Both the position numbers and the translations under genes were made by a program. From contig CATOTH010000011.1 in NCBI GenBank assembly GCA_951813065.1, positions 62,001 through 126,000 on the forward strand: DNA of 64,000 bases. The letters run 5' to 3'. The notes below the pieces were generated by a model. The model was not told the origin of the DNA, ran no database searches, and worked only from the letters and a program-made list of their open reading frames with translations. Below are positions 8,966 through 17,953 of this stretch, in pieces. How positions within the stretch are numbered: the first letter of the stretch is position 1; each line of letters starts with the position of its first letter. This DNA comes from an uncultured Bryobacterales bacterium (GTDB taxonomy: Bacteria; Acidobacteriota; Terriglobia; Bryobacterales; UBA6623).

Positions 8966-11614
8966 ATGAAACGTCCGGCTGCAGCGGTGCTGTTGGCGGT
9001 CAGTTCGCTGTCCGCAGGCAGCCCCGATTTCTTCGAGTCCAAGGTGCGTCCGCTCCTCGCGGAAAAGTGCTACTCCTGTCATGCGGACTCGGAGATGGGC
9101 GGCTTGCGCCTCGATTCCTTCGAGCGAGTCCTGCAGGGAGGCACCCGTGGCCCAGCGTTGGTTCCCGGGCAACCGTCTTCGAGCCTGCTCCTCGCCGCCG
9201 TGCGTCGCACGCACGATGAGCTCAAGATGCCGCCGACGGAGGTGCTGTCGGATCCGGAAATTGCCGTTCTGGAAGAGTGGATCGCGGACGGGGCGGAATG
9301 GCCCACGACAGCCGATTCTGTTGCCGCCGCACCGCAAATCTCGTCCCAGGTGCGAGACTTCTGGGCGTTCAAGGAGATCCGGCGGCCAGCGGCAGCAGGT
9401 GGCGACCCTGCCAAGCCGATCGACGGGTTTGTCAGCGAGCGTCTTCGCAAAGCCGGGCTGGAACCAGCCCCGGCTGCCGACAAGGCGACCTTGATCCGAC
9501 GCCTGAGCTTCGACTTGCTCGGCCTTCCGCCGACGCCAGAGAAAACAGCTGCGTTCTTGGCGGACAACTCGGCCGACGCCTACGAACGGCTGGTTGATCG
9601 CTTGCTCGGATCACCCCAGTACGGGGAGCGCTTGGCCAGGCACTGGCTCGACCTGGCCCGCTATGCAGACGGGCAGTCAGCTGCTTACGCCGACACGCCT
9701 CTGCCGAACGCTTGGCGGTACCGGGACTGGGTGATCAACGCGTTCAACCGTGATCTTCCGTACGACCAGTTCGTCGTGCTGCAGCTTGCTGCCGACCTTC
9801 TGCCGGAGGCCGAGCGGGGCGAGAATCTCGCGGCACTGGGATTCCATGCCTTGAGGGACCGCGACGACGACCGCGTCGATGTGACGGGAAGGACTTTCCT
9901 AGGTCTCACTATCGGCTGTGCGCAATGCCACGATCACAAGTTCGATCCGATCCCCCAGACCGATTTCTACGCTCTGCAGGGCGTGTTCAGCAGCACAGAG
10001 GACCATCGCTACCCTTTAGCGCCAGTTGAAGAGGTGGAAGCCTACGATGCCGCGAACAGGAAAGTCGCAGAGCAGAAGCTCGGCATCGACCTGTTCCTGG
10101 AAAAGGAACGCGACCAGCTGATCGACGTCTTGATGAAGCGCACGGCCGACTTCCTTGTCGCCAGTTACAGAGTGGCCTATCGAGGGGGGAACCCCCAACA
10201 GGTTGCCGATGAAGCCGGCCTCGACAAAAAGACCCTCGATCGCTGGCTAGCGTACTTGAAGACCCGTCCCCACGAGCATCCGTTCCTAGACAATTGGTAC
10301 GCACTGATGGACCGGGGGGCCTCGCTGGAAGAGGCCCGGGAGGCAGCGTCGGACGTCCAGCAGCAGCAGCTCTCCATCCATCTCGAGAAGCGGGCCGTGG
10401 ATGACAGGAACTACGTCAAGCTCGGCGGTGCGGAGGGTGCCCGGACGCAGCGCACGCTGCTCAACACCAACCTCGAATTCATCGAGCCGGTGCGCTACTA
10501 CCTGTGGCGGGACATGACCGCTCCACCCGCGAAGAAGCGCGGCTTGCCATTCGTGGGAGGCGTCTATCACTACGGCCCGGGCCAGATCGAGCGATTTCTC
10601 GGCGGGGTCTGGCTCAACCATCTCGAGGCCCAGAAAGCCGAACTTGCGCGGCTCAAGAATGCGGTACCGCCGCCGTACCCTTTCCTCCACGCCTACCGGG
10701 ACGCGAAGGATCCGAAAGACGCCCGGCTCGCAATCCGCGGCGACAGAAAGAACCTCGGCCCTGCCGTGCCGCGGCGTTTTCTCTCCGTCCTGAGCGCAGA
10801 CCCTCCCAAACCGTTCCAGCAAGGCAGCGGAAGGCTTGAACTGGCCCGCGCCATCGTGTCTCCCGAGAACCCGCTCACCGCCCGCGTCTTCGCTAACCGC
10901 CTGTGGCAGTGGCGCCTCGGCAGGGGCATCGTAACCACCCCCAGCAACTTCGGCCAGCTCGGGGAGCGCCCGACGCATCCGGAACTGCTGGACTGGCTGG
11001 CGTCGGAGTTTGTCGACTCGGGGTGGTCGATCAAGCAACTCGACAAGGCGATCCTCATGTCGGACGCCTACCGTCGCAGCTCAAGGGTCCTGGCGGCCAA
11101 CTTCGAGGCGGATCCGGACAACAGGCTGCTTTGGCGTTTCAATCCCGTGCGGCGCCTCGATGCCGAGACGTTGCGCGATGCGCTCTTGGCGGTGTCCGGC
11201 CGCATCGACCTCTCCGGTGGCGGACCACCACAAGATCTGGCGGACGGGAATGTGCGACGCACTCTGTACGGCAGGGTGGATCGGACGAATCCCGACCCGA
11301 GCCTTGCTCTCTTCGATTTCCCGGACTCGAAGACCCACTCGCCGGAACGGGACGTGACGGTGGGTCCTCTGCAACGCCTCTATTACTTGAACAATCCGTT
11401 CTTCATCCAGCAGTCGACCGCCCTCGCCAAGCGGCTGGCCGAGGATGCCGGGAGCGGCCCCGACGCCCGCATCCGGCGGGCGTATCAACTGCTGTTCAGC
11501 CGCCAGCCGGACAGTGCCGAACTCGCCACCGGGAGCGAATACCTGGGAACCGACACGTGGGAGCGGTACTGCCAGGTCCTGCTCGCGTCCAGCGAATTCC
11601 TGACGGTGAGGTGA
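8966..11614 (+). CDS. PSCyt1-DUF1549-DUF1553 secreted cytochrome-like protein
   Basis: 882 residues. Signal peptide 1-18 (MKRPAAAVLLAVSSLSAG), then the planctomycete cytochrome C domain with one CxxCH haem site (CYSCH, residues 35-39) and the usual LRLDS--GG--GPALVPGQPSSSLL--KMPP pattern. DUF1549 follows with YGERLARHWLDLARYAD and CAQCHDHKFDPI near residue 317, which contains a second CxxCH. The C-terminal third is DUF1553 (LTARVFANRLWQWRLGRGI, THPELLDWLASEFV). The length is usual. Five bases separate its stop from the DUF1501 gene, so the two form an operon. Location should be periplasmic or outer surface. Biochemical role is unproven; electron transfer during polymer degradation is a common guess. 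Confidence 0.92.
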   Translation: MKRPAAAVLLAVSSLSAGSPDFFESKVRPLLAEKCYSCHADSEMGGLRLDSFERVLQGGTRGPALVPGQPSSSLLLAAVRRTHDELKMPPTEVLSDPEIAVLEEWIADGAEWPTTADSVAAAPQISSQVRDFWAFKEIRRPAAAGGDPAKPIDGFVSERLRKAGLEPAPAADKATLIRRLSFDLLGLPPTPEKTAAFLADNSADAYERLVDRLLGSPQYGERLARHWLDLARYADGQSAAYADTPLPNAWRYRDWVINAFNRDLPYDQFVVLQLAADLLPEAERGENLAALGFHALRDRDDDRVDVTGRTFLGLTIGCAQCHDHKFDPIPQTDFYALQGVFSSTEDHRYPLAPVEEVEAYDAANRKVAEQKLGIDLFLEKERDQLIDVLMKRTADFLVASYRVAYRGGNPQQVADEAGLDKKTLDRWLAYLKTRPHEHPFLDNWYALMDRGASLEEAREAASDVQQQQLSIHLEKRAVDDRNYVKLGGAEGARTQRTLLNTNLEFIEPVRYYLWRDMTAPPAKKRGLPFVGGVYHYGPGQIERFLGGVWLNHLEAQKAELARLKNAVPPPYPFLHAYRDAKDPKDARLAIRGDRKNLGPAVPRRFLSVLSADPPKPFQQGSGRLELARAIVSPENPLTARVFANRLWQWRLGRGIVTTPSNFGQLGERPTHPELLDWLASEFVDSGWSIKQLDKAILMSDAYRRSSRVLAANFEADPDNRLLWRFNPVRRLDAETLRDALLAVSGRIDLSGGGPPQDLADGNVRRTLYGRVDRTNPDPSLALFDFPDSKTHSPERDVTVGPLQRLYYLNNPFFIQQSTALAKRLAEDAGSGPDARIRRAYQLLFSRQPDSAELATGSEYLGTDTWERYCQVLLASSEFLTVR

Positions 11615-11619
11615 GACTC

Positions 11620-12987
11620 ATGCTGCTTTCTCGCAGAGACACGCTTCGAATCCTCGGGGCCGGCTTCGGAACCGTCGGCCTGGCGGACGGCCTGATGTCG
11701 GCGAGCGGGAACACCCCGCATTTCGCCCCGCGGGCGAAACGCGTCATTTTCCTGTATCTCAACGGCGGGCTGTCGCATGTCGACACGTTCGACCCGAAAC
11801 CGGCTCTTGCCAGGTTTGATGGACAGCCGATGCCCGGGCCGAAGGTCAAGACGGACAGGGCCTCCGGCGGACTCATGAAGTCGCCGTTTGAGTTCCGGCC
11901 CTACGGCGAGAGCGGCGTCGAGGTCAGTGACATCTTCCCGCGGATCGGCTCCTGCATCGACGACATCCTTGTGGTGCGTTCGATGAGGTCGGAGAGCGTC
12001 AACCACCTGCCCTCGATGCTGATGATGAACACCGGGCATGCCCTGCGCGGGGGCTCCAGGCCCTCGTTCGGCTCCTGGGTCGTATACGGCTTGGGCTCGG
12101 AGAACCGGAGCCTTCCCGGGTTCGTCGTGCTGTGCCCCGGCACTCCGGTCGGTGCCGCGAGGAACTGGTCGTCCTCATTTCTGCCGACCGAGCTCCAGGG
12201 TGCCCTGCTCCGCAACAACGCGGAGACGCCTGACAAGGTCATCCAGAACATCGCCAATTCAACGTACACGCGCGATCAGCAGCGCAGGCAGCTGGATCTG
12301 CTCGACCAGATCGACACGTCCTTTGTGCGGCGGGTCGGCTTCGACCCGCGCCTCGAATCGAACATCGAGGCAATGGAAACCGCGTTTCGGATGCAGTCCG
12401 AAGCCCCGGGCATCTTCGATCTCGGCAGCGAGCCGGCACACGTGCGCGAGCGCTACGGCGACGGGGAATTCGGTCGCGGGTGCCTGATGGCCTTGCGCCT
12501 GGCCCAAGCGGGCGTGCGGGTGGTCCAGGTCTATTACGGGGACGGGCAGCCGTGGGACAGCCACGACGACATCATGACCCAGAAGGATCATGCGGAGCGT
12601 TCCGATGGCCCGATCGCGTCCCTGATCGAGGACCTGAAGCTGCGCGGAATGCTGGACGAGACACTGGTGATCGTTGGCAGCGAGTTCGGTCGGACGCCGA
12701 TGATCCAGAATTCCGGAACGGAAAAAGTGGGGCGGGGCAGGGACCACAATCCTCCCGGCTACTCGATTCTGCTGGCTGGCGGTGGGATCCGCGGCGGGCA
12801 GGCCTACGGGGCCACCGACGACTTCGGCTACGAGGCCGCCGTGCAACCGGTCACGCCCCATGACCTTCACGCGACAGCGCTGCACCTGCTGGGCTTGGAT
12901 CACACCAAGCTGACCTATCGGTACAGCGGGAGGGACTTCCGCCTGACCGATGTGCACGGCACCGTCATCCAGGACTGGTTTGCCTAG
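11620..12987 (+). CDS. DUF1501 protein with Tat-like signal
   Basis: 455 residues. The ATG at 11620 is chosen because it gives a twin-arginine signal (LLSRRDTLRILGAGFGTVG) 5 bases after the preceding stop; the open frame extends far upstream inside the previous gene but that part is out of register with any domain. DUF1501 (alkaline phosphatase/sulfatase-like fold) is shown by FLYLNGGLSHVDTFDPKP, VRVVQVYYGDGQPWDSHDD, ETLVIVGSEFGRTP and GRDHNP, ending HDLHATALHLLGLDH and YSGRDFRLTDVHG. Asp and His residues in these motifs could bind metals as in the superfamily. It pairs with the DUF1549 protein upstream; substrate unknown. Confidence 0.92.
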   Translation: MLLSRRDTLRILGAGFGTVGLADGLMSASGNTPHFAPRAKRVIFLYLNGGLSHVDTFDPKPALARFDGQPMPGPKVKTDRASGGLMKSPFEFRPYGESGVEVSDIFPRIGSCIDDILVVRSMRSESVNHLPSMLMMNTGHALRGGSRPSFGSWVVYGLGSENRSLPGFVVLCPGTPVGAARNWSSSFLPTELQGALLRNNAETPDKVIQNIANSTYTRDQQRRQLDLLDQIDTSFVRRVGFDPRLESNIEAMETAFRMQSEAPGIFDLGSEPAHVRERYGDGEFGRGCLMALRLAQAGVRVVQVYYGDGQPWDSHDDIMTQKDHAERSDGPIASLIEDLKLRGMLDETLVIVGSEFGRTPMIQNSGTEKVGRGRDHNPPGYSILLAGGGIRGGQAYGATDDFGYEAAVQPVTPHDLHATALHLLGLDHTKLTYRYSGRDFRLTDVHGTVIQDWFA

Positions 12988-13175
12988 GCCATCCTTGGCA
13001 GCTTCCGTGCGCCCGGCCACGGCAGTGGCGTTCGAGCGGTTTTTTCTGCCCCATTTGCGCGGAGCTGATTGGACTTGGATCTCTCGGCAGCGGCCCATAC
13101 TACGGTTGCACCGAGAGAGAAGGAACGACACCAACGAGCGGACTGCTGGAAGGGATTCGGGATTCACGCACTGAC

Positions 13176-13985
13176 TTGACTAGGCGGGGACTGTTCCAGA
13201 GCGGGGGGCTGGCTGCCCTGCTCGGTGCCAGCGGAGGGGCCGGGAAGGCCCGTGCCGCCCTTGAGGTCGGCCCCGGGCTCTACGAGTCGATCGGCGTCAA
13301 GCCGGTCATCAACTGCAAAGGCACCTTCACCGTCATCAGCGGTTCCTTGGTCCTGCCCGAGGTCCTGCAGGCGATGGCCGAGGCTTCCAAGCACTTCGTG
13401 CACATCGACGAGCTGATGGACGCGGTGGGAGCGCGGATCGCCGAGATCACGGGAGCGGAGTCCGCGATCGTGACGACAGGCTGTGCGGCCGCGCTGGCTC
13501 ATGCGACGGCTGGCGTCATCGCGGGAGGCGACCCGGAGAAGATCCGGCGCCTGCCGGACATGGATGGACTGCCCAACGAAGTGATTGCGCCTGACTATTC
13601 CCGGAACGTGTACGATCACGCGATCCGCATGGTCGGAGCACGAATGATCACGGTTCGGAGCCTGGAGGAGATGGCGGCCGCGATCGGGCCGAGGACCGCG
13701 ATGGTCATGGTTCTGGCGTCGCCCAGCGACACTGGCGAATTCGGCTTGGAACCCATTGCCAAACTGGCGCACGAGCACGGCGTCCCTGTCCTAGTGGATG
13801 CGGCAGCCGAAGGGCTGACGATAGTAGTGGTGTGTCTCGTGATGCGGACTCACGTAGCGCAGGATCTCCCGACCTGTCACCGGGTCCCGCAGCTGTTCCG
13901 GCGACGGCTCTTGCAGAGCGGCTACTTGGAAGGGAAAGGAAAGCGCGAACAGCCCGAGTCGCGAGACCAAGAGTTTCATGCCTGA
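13176..13985 (+). pseudogene. Exported SelA-like PLP protein, truncated
   Basis: TTG start at 13176 with a Tat-type leader (TRRGLFQSGGLAALLGASGG). Residues about 35-212 match the selenocysteine synthase (SelA)/D-glucosaminate-6-phosphate ammonia-lyase-like fold type I family: SIGVKPVINCKGTFTVISGS, TGAESAIVTTGCAAALAHAT and VPVLVDAAAEGL, where the Asp would contact the PLP ring. After GLTI the similarity ends: the SGGK region carrying the PLP-binding Lys is absent and the tail to 13985 is the antisense of another gene fragment. The protein cannot be a working PLP enzyme. It follows the DUF1549-DUF1501 pair by 188 bases. Confidence 0.75.
13806..13979 (-). pseudogene. N-terminal fragment of a secreted protein in inverted orientation
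   Basis: From ATG at 13979 the minus strand encodes a signal peptide and mature start: MKLLVSRLGLFALSFPFQVA then EPSPEQLRDPVTGREILRYV and HETHHYYRQPF. Similarity is then lost exactly where the SelA-like gene on the other strand loses its own. The 'D--TGR-I-R--HETHHYY' pattern vaguely recalls oligogalacturonate-lyase/TolB-like propeller proteins, but I cannot assign it safely. Only about 55 codons survive. Confidence 0.5.
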
Positions 13986-14265
13986 AGCATCATAGGCCCG
14001 CAGTAGACCGTCAGCCTCCGTAGTGGGACGGGAAGCAGTTTTCCGGAGACCTTTCGTCGGTCCGGCAACCGGGCCTGTCCCTTGCATCGTTCAAGCACGT
14101 CGCGGAGCGCGGAAGCCTGGGTTAGCGCGAGAACTTGGCTTCCAAGTGTTTCGGTCCCTTGAGCTTAGCCAGAGATGTCGAGCTGACAGTACCTACTGAG
14201 GATTGCCGTCGCATCTTCCGGCGGAAGCTGGACCTTCAACGCTGCGTAATCGAAACCTGGATCGC

Positions 14266-14920
14266 TCAAGCCCTGTTTGACGAATTGGCGAGGTCAGAGC
14301 GTATGGGGGCGGCGAGAGCGAAACTGCCCTCGCCCGGTAGCAATTGGACGAGCCGGAACACATCGGCACGGTGCTCTCGGATGTGTCGGGCGTCGACGCT
14401 TGCTCCATGTGCGTTGCGCCCGGAAAGATCGAGAAATGCGCGCGCCTTGAACGGGATCAAGATCCTCTCGTCGATCAGGCTTCCATTGTCGATGACGCAC
14501 CGTGCTTTCTGGAGCGCTTCGAAGTAGGTGTCATCCAGAAGAATCGCCGAATGGCTGATCAGATCTTCTTCAACGGGTATCGGCGACAGCCTGCCGCCGC
14601 AGGCCAGCCTCAGCGTCTCCGGACGCCGGGCGAAGGGTTTGATCATTGCCGGGAACGAGTTATCGGTGGGACGATGAAAACGGTAGAATTCCCGTCGGCC
14701 AGTCGAACGCTCCCCAGCCTGATAGCCGCCCGCTTCTAGGAAGCCTGCAAAGACCATAGCGAATTCGGAACTGACCACCTCGACGCACAACACAATGTCG
14801 AAGTCTCTCGTGGCCCGTCCCGAACAGGACATCGCAGGCAGCACCGCCGATTAGGGCGTAACTTGCGTCATGCCCGGCGAAATGTTCGCGGAACCGGCGG
14901 AGCCCTTGTATCACGCCCAT
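14266..14920 (-). pseudogene. AbiEii-like nucleotidyltransferase, frameshifted
   Basis: Starts at ATG 14920, overlapping the end of the upstream regulator by 10 bases. The first frame carries LIGGAACDVLFGT, the GG part of the minimal nucleotidyltransferase motif. Near 14815 the frame shifts and the other frame continues ATRDFDIVLCVE, the RxTxDxD acidic part, and about 180 more residues (REFYRFHRPTDNSFPAMIKP, ILIPFKARAFLDL, IREHRADVFRLV). The combined order fits AbiEii/AbiGii-type toxins, which transfer nucleotides to RNA. One base change breaks it, either a true mutation or a sequencing error. Confidence 0.65.
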
Positions 14921-15933
14921 TGCTCCAAGAGTCGATCGACGGCCATGGACAATCGCTCGTCAGGGGCATCCCAGAACTGCGCGAAGAGAGAGAGTGGATC
15001 GACGATGTGGTTCCGTGCCAATACGCTCGGGTCGTATCGCCAAGTCTCAAGCGTTCCATCCGCGTCATGGGCTGCCTCACTCGATTCCGCCCTGCCGATG
15101 GCGAGGAATTCTCGCATCTGTATTGGTGTCACTGCGAAAACCGGCGCCGTCGCTGGCGGGTTGAGATCACTCAGTTGCGCAAGGGCATGCTCGCCCGCCA
15201 GCGGCAATTCGGGCGGTTCCTGAAGCCAGCGGACATGGTCCAGCCGACGTTCCGGACGAATCAAGAATGTCTTGGCCGTGTCAAGCAGCAAGCGCCCCTC
15301 GGCGCGGAACGACAAGAGTTTCTTGCGGCCATGTCGCTTGACATGGGCAAGTCCGGCGGCGGCAAGCTCATCGAATGCCCGGCCCACGGTCATAGGCGAA
15401 TACGGAAGTAGTTCTGCCAACTCAGTCGGAGTCCGAGGCTGTTCCCTCTCGTCTCTCAGGAGATGGAAGAACAGAACCAGCTGCGCCGAGGGCGATAACT
15501 TGTCGAGCCGCTCCGGTCTCGGCCCCCTGAAATGTTCGCGCAAGTCCGCAGCGAGTTGCGGAATATAAAGCTGGTTGCCTGGGATGGCGAAGGCGATTCC
15601 ACTTGCGATCAGCCGTGCACGAGAGCTTGCTGTGAGTCGTTCGGCCGAATACACGACTACTCCGTCGAACTCCGGATTCGCGATATCAACGTGTTTCCTG
15701 ATTTCTGCCGGCGTGTGGTTGCCAGCTTGTCTTGCAGCCATGAAGAGGAGCGGCGTATGACCGATGCGAGTCTTGAAGAACCGGTACAGGCGGGCCAGAA
15801 AGACCGGCAGCCTCTTGTGCCCGTCCCATTCGTGCAAGGGAACATCGCTCTGAAGGATGGCTTCGAGATAGCCTTCGAGCCGCTCCCGGTACTGGCTGCT
15901 ATCGGAAGGAGCTTGCCGGTATGATAACGCCAT
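14911..15933 (-). CDS. Winged-helix regulator paired with nucleotidyltransferase (AbiEi-like)
   Basis: 340 residues; ATG at 15933. A winged-helix element lies near residues 165-210 (TPTELAELLPYSPMTVGRAF, then ELAAAGLAHVKRHGRKKLLS). The N-terminal third (LPVFLARLYRFFKTRIGHTP) and the C-terminal third (LAQLSDLNPPATAPVFAVTP) are not assigned but fit the long antitoxin/regulator members of abortive-infection-type pairs. Its gene overlaps the nucleotidyltransferase start, suggesting translational coupling and a toxin-antitoxin role. A perfect palindrome lies 11 bases upstream of the start and may be its own operator. AbiEi is an inference from the pairing, not from a diagnostic motif. Confidence 0.65.
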   Translation of the reverse strand: MALSYRQAPSDSSQYRERLEGYLEAILQSDVPLHEWDGHKRLPVFLARLYRFFKTRIGHTPLLFMAARQAGNHTPAEIRKHVDIANPEFDGVVVYSAERLTASSRARLIASGIAFAIPGNQLYIPQLAADLREHFRGPRPERLDKLSPSAQLVLFFHLLRDEREQPRTPTELAELLPYSPMTVGRAFDELAAAGLAHVKRHGRKKLLSFRAEGRLLLDTAKTFLIRPERRLDHVRWLQEPPELPLAGEHALAQLSDLNPPATAPVFAVTPIQMREFLAIGRAESSEAAHDADGTLETWRYDPSVLARNHIVDPLSLFAQFWDAPDERLSMAVDRLLEQWA

Positions 15934-15943
15934 TCCTAAACAG

Positions 15944-15960
15944 TAACACAGTCCGTGTTA
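15944..15960. promoter_or_regulatory. Candidate operator, perfect inverted repeat
   Basis: TAACAC, five-base spacer, GTGTTA. It sits 11-27 bases upstream of the winged-helix regulator start, in a locally AT-rich stretch, where an autoregulating antitoxin would bind. A further related half (TTATGTTAG) occurs just upstream near 15972. Confidence 0.45.
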
Positions 15961-16150
15961 GCATTCAATAATTATGTTAGATATGATTGCTGCCACTGTA
16001 CCGGCTCTACGGATTCTGCAAGCGTTGCAGCAACGCCGACGCTTGGCGCCGCAGCGGGGATTCGATTACTGCCACCGGTACCTGGGCCTGCTCCGCCATG
16101 GCACGTAGCCGGTTCGTCGGAGTACGGTGCGGTCCTGTTGGACCCGGGTC

Positions 16151-17281
16151 TCAGCCGACCCGGTATTTCTCGATTGCGTCCATGTCGAGCGACACTCCGA
16201 GACCCGGATTGCGGGGCACTTCGTAGAAGCCTTCCTTCATCTCGAACGGCTCGAGCATCAAGTCGTCCTCCAAGACGTGCGTCACGCTGATGGCGTATTC
16301 GATCCCCGGGAACGCCGCCGCCTGATGTGCCTGGAAGACCTGATTGATGCCACTCGAGATGCTGTGTTCGACCCACAGCGGAATGCGGGTTTCCTCTGCC
16401 ATCAGGGCTCTCTGGACCAGCGTTCGGCCCATTGGCTTGCCGACGACGAAGGCGTCGACCAAGCCTTCCCGGACGAACGGCATCGGGTCGGCCGGGATGT
16501 GCTCGGTCACTTGGAGCGCGGTCTTGCCTTTCAGCAGACGGTAGTCATCGATCCGCTCGCGGGCGAACGGAGACTCGATCGCGAAGTACTGATGGAACTT
16601 GGAGAGCCGTTCACAAAAGTGCAGCGTGCGCCCGACCGAGCCCCACCAGGCATTCGCATCCACCCAGACCCGCATGTCCCTTGGGATCACATCGCAAATC
16701 GCCTCCGCCTGCGCTATCGGGTCCTCCCACGGCCGGGCCTTGACCTTATGAACCCGGTAGCCGAGGTCCGCTCCCCGCTTCGCCTCCGAAGCCATCAACT
16801 CCGGAGGGAAGCACTGGCTCCACCAGGTCTGCTGGATACGGGTCTTGGTCCGCGCCGCGAAGAGCTTCGACACTGGCAGGCCGGTTGCCTTGCCGATCAG
16901 GTCGTAGATTGCGACCAGGATTCCTCCCAGACGGTCGTCCAGCATGTGCTCCCACGGAGACGAACCGACCAACGATTCGAGGATTTCGCGGGCTGATCCA
17001 GCCACCATATCCGCGTCGCCGATCCCTACCAAGCCGTCTTCCGTGAACAGCTTGACGATCACGGGCTCGTAGTGCGTCTGGAAGCGGCCCTGCCGGAAAA
17101 AGCTCCTCTGCCACGCCTCCCGTACGCGCTCGTCCATGGGAACACGGGTCCGGATCAACTCGTAACGGGAAATCCGCTGCTGGGCGGCTCCTGGGAGACG
17201 AACGCTGTGCAAACCGGCCAGAGCGGCGGCAGCGATGCTGCCTTCCCGGAGGAACCGGCGGCGGCCTAGCGGCGTGTCCAC
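16151..17281 (-). CDS. Tat-exported enolase-superfamily (mandelate racemase-like) protein
   Basis: 376 residues with a Tat signal (GRRRFLREGSIAAAALAGLH). The barrel carries enolase-superfamily landmarks: YRVHKVKARP (Lys on strand 2), VWVDANAWWG (first metal Asp), YFAIESPF (second metal Glu), TEHI (third metal position), and LWVEHSIS near the end. These indicate abstraction of a proton alpha to a carboxylate (dehydratase, racemase or cycloisomerase). Substrate is not readable. The family is normally cytosolic, so the leader is notable. A RidA protein is 13 bases upstream in the same direction, so the two are probably co-transcribed. Confidence 0.85.
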   Translation of the reverse strand: MDTPLGRRRFLREGSIAAAALAGLHSVRLPGAAQQRISRYELIRTRVPMDERVREAWQRSFFRQGRFQTHYEPVIVKLFTEDGLVGIGDADMVAGSAREILESLVGSSPWEHMLDDRLGGILVAIYDLIGKATGLPVSKLFAARTKTRIQQTWWSQCFPPELMASEAKRGADLGYRVHKVKARPWEDPIAQAEAICDVIPRDMRVWVDANAWWGSVGRTLHFCERLSKFHQYFAIESPFARERIDDYRLLKGKTALQVTEHIPADPMPFVREGLVDAFVVGKPMGRTLVQRALMAEETRIPLWVEHSISSGINQVFQAHQAAAFPGIEYAISVTHVLEDDLMLEPFEMKEGFYEVPRNPGLGVSLDMDAIEKYRVG

Positions 17282-17294
17282 GTCGGAGATGCTC

Positions 17295-17726
17295 CTACTT
17301 TCGGGCGGTTACGGTGATCTCTATGCGAGCCTTGCCCACGAGGCTTGCAACTGCCACGGTTGTCCTGGCAGGCCGTTCCTTCTTGAAGTACTGCGTGTAG
17401 ACAGAGTTCATCTTCTGGAACGTGGAGATGTCCGTCAAGTAGACTTTGACGTCCACCGCGTCCGAATAGTCGTATCCGGCCGCCTTGAGAATGATCCCGA
17501 TGCGTTTGAAAGTCTGGTGGACCTCCTGCTCGAAGTCCTCCGGGTACTCCCCCGTCTTGAGGTCCGAGCCAGTCTGGCCTGCGCAGTACAGCGTGTCGCC
17601 GACCAGCACTCCAGGGCTGAAAGGCATGCCCTCCCGGAATTCCGTGGGGTAGACGATCTTCTTTTCGGCCGCTGCGCTGATGGTCACCGACGCGACCAAG
17701 AGCGCGGCCGCAAGCAGTCTGGTCAT
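17295..17726 (-). CDS. Exported RidA-family protein
   Basis: 143 residues from the ATG at 17726, chosen because it has a GGAGGAGG ribosome site and yields a Sec signal (MTRLLAAALLVASVTISAAA). The mature part is a RidA/YjgF domain: PFSPGVLVGDTLYCAGQTG, a helix with FKRIGIILKAAG, the DAVDVKVYLTDI strand, and ERPARTTVAVASLVGKARIEI with the conserved Arg that binds substrate carboxylates. RidA deaminates reactive enamines/imines. Its coupling to an enolase-superfamily gene 13 bases downstream suggests the pair handles an amino- or keto-acid intermediate outside the cytoplasm; this is inference. Confidence 0.88.
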   Translation of the reverse strand: MTRLLAAALLVASVTISAAAEKKIVYPTEFREGMPFSPGVLVGDTLYCAGQTGSDLKTGEYPEDFEQEVHQTFKRIGIILKAAGYDYSDAVDVKVYLTDISTFQKMNSVYTQYFKKERPARTTVAVASLVGKARIEITVTARK

Positions 17727-17953
17727 TGCGGGAATCCTCCTCCGTTGTGCCTGAATTCTACCGCGAATGTCCAGGTGGGCTGATTTGGAGGGGGATGGAT
17801 TGCGTGCCCGTTGCAAGGTCCATGGTCGAGTCGATTTCGCAGGTCCGTACACGCCAACCATGGATGGGCGCACCCCGAGTTCGACTTTGCGTGTGTGCCA
17901 ACGTTACGTCTGCCGGCCACAGCCGATCCGCAGGCCAAGGGAGTTTCGCTCGG

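Noticed and set aside
10903..12987. Long N-terminal extension of the DUF1501 protein
   Set aside because: The extra 239 residues overlap the end of the preceding gene out of frame; ATG 11620 gives the expected Tat leader.
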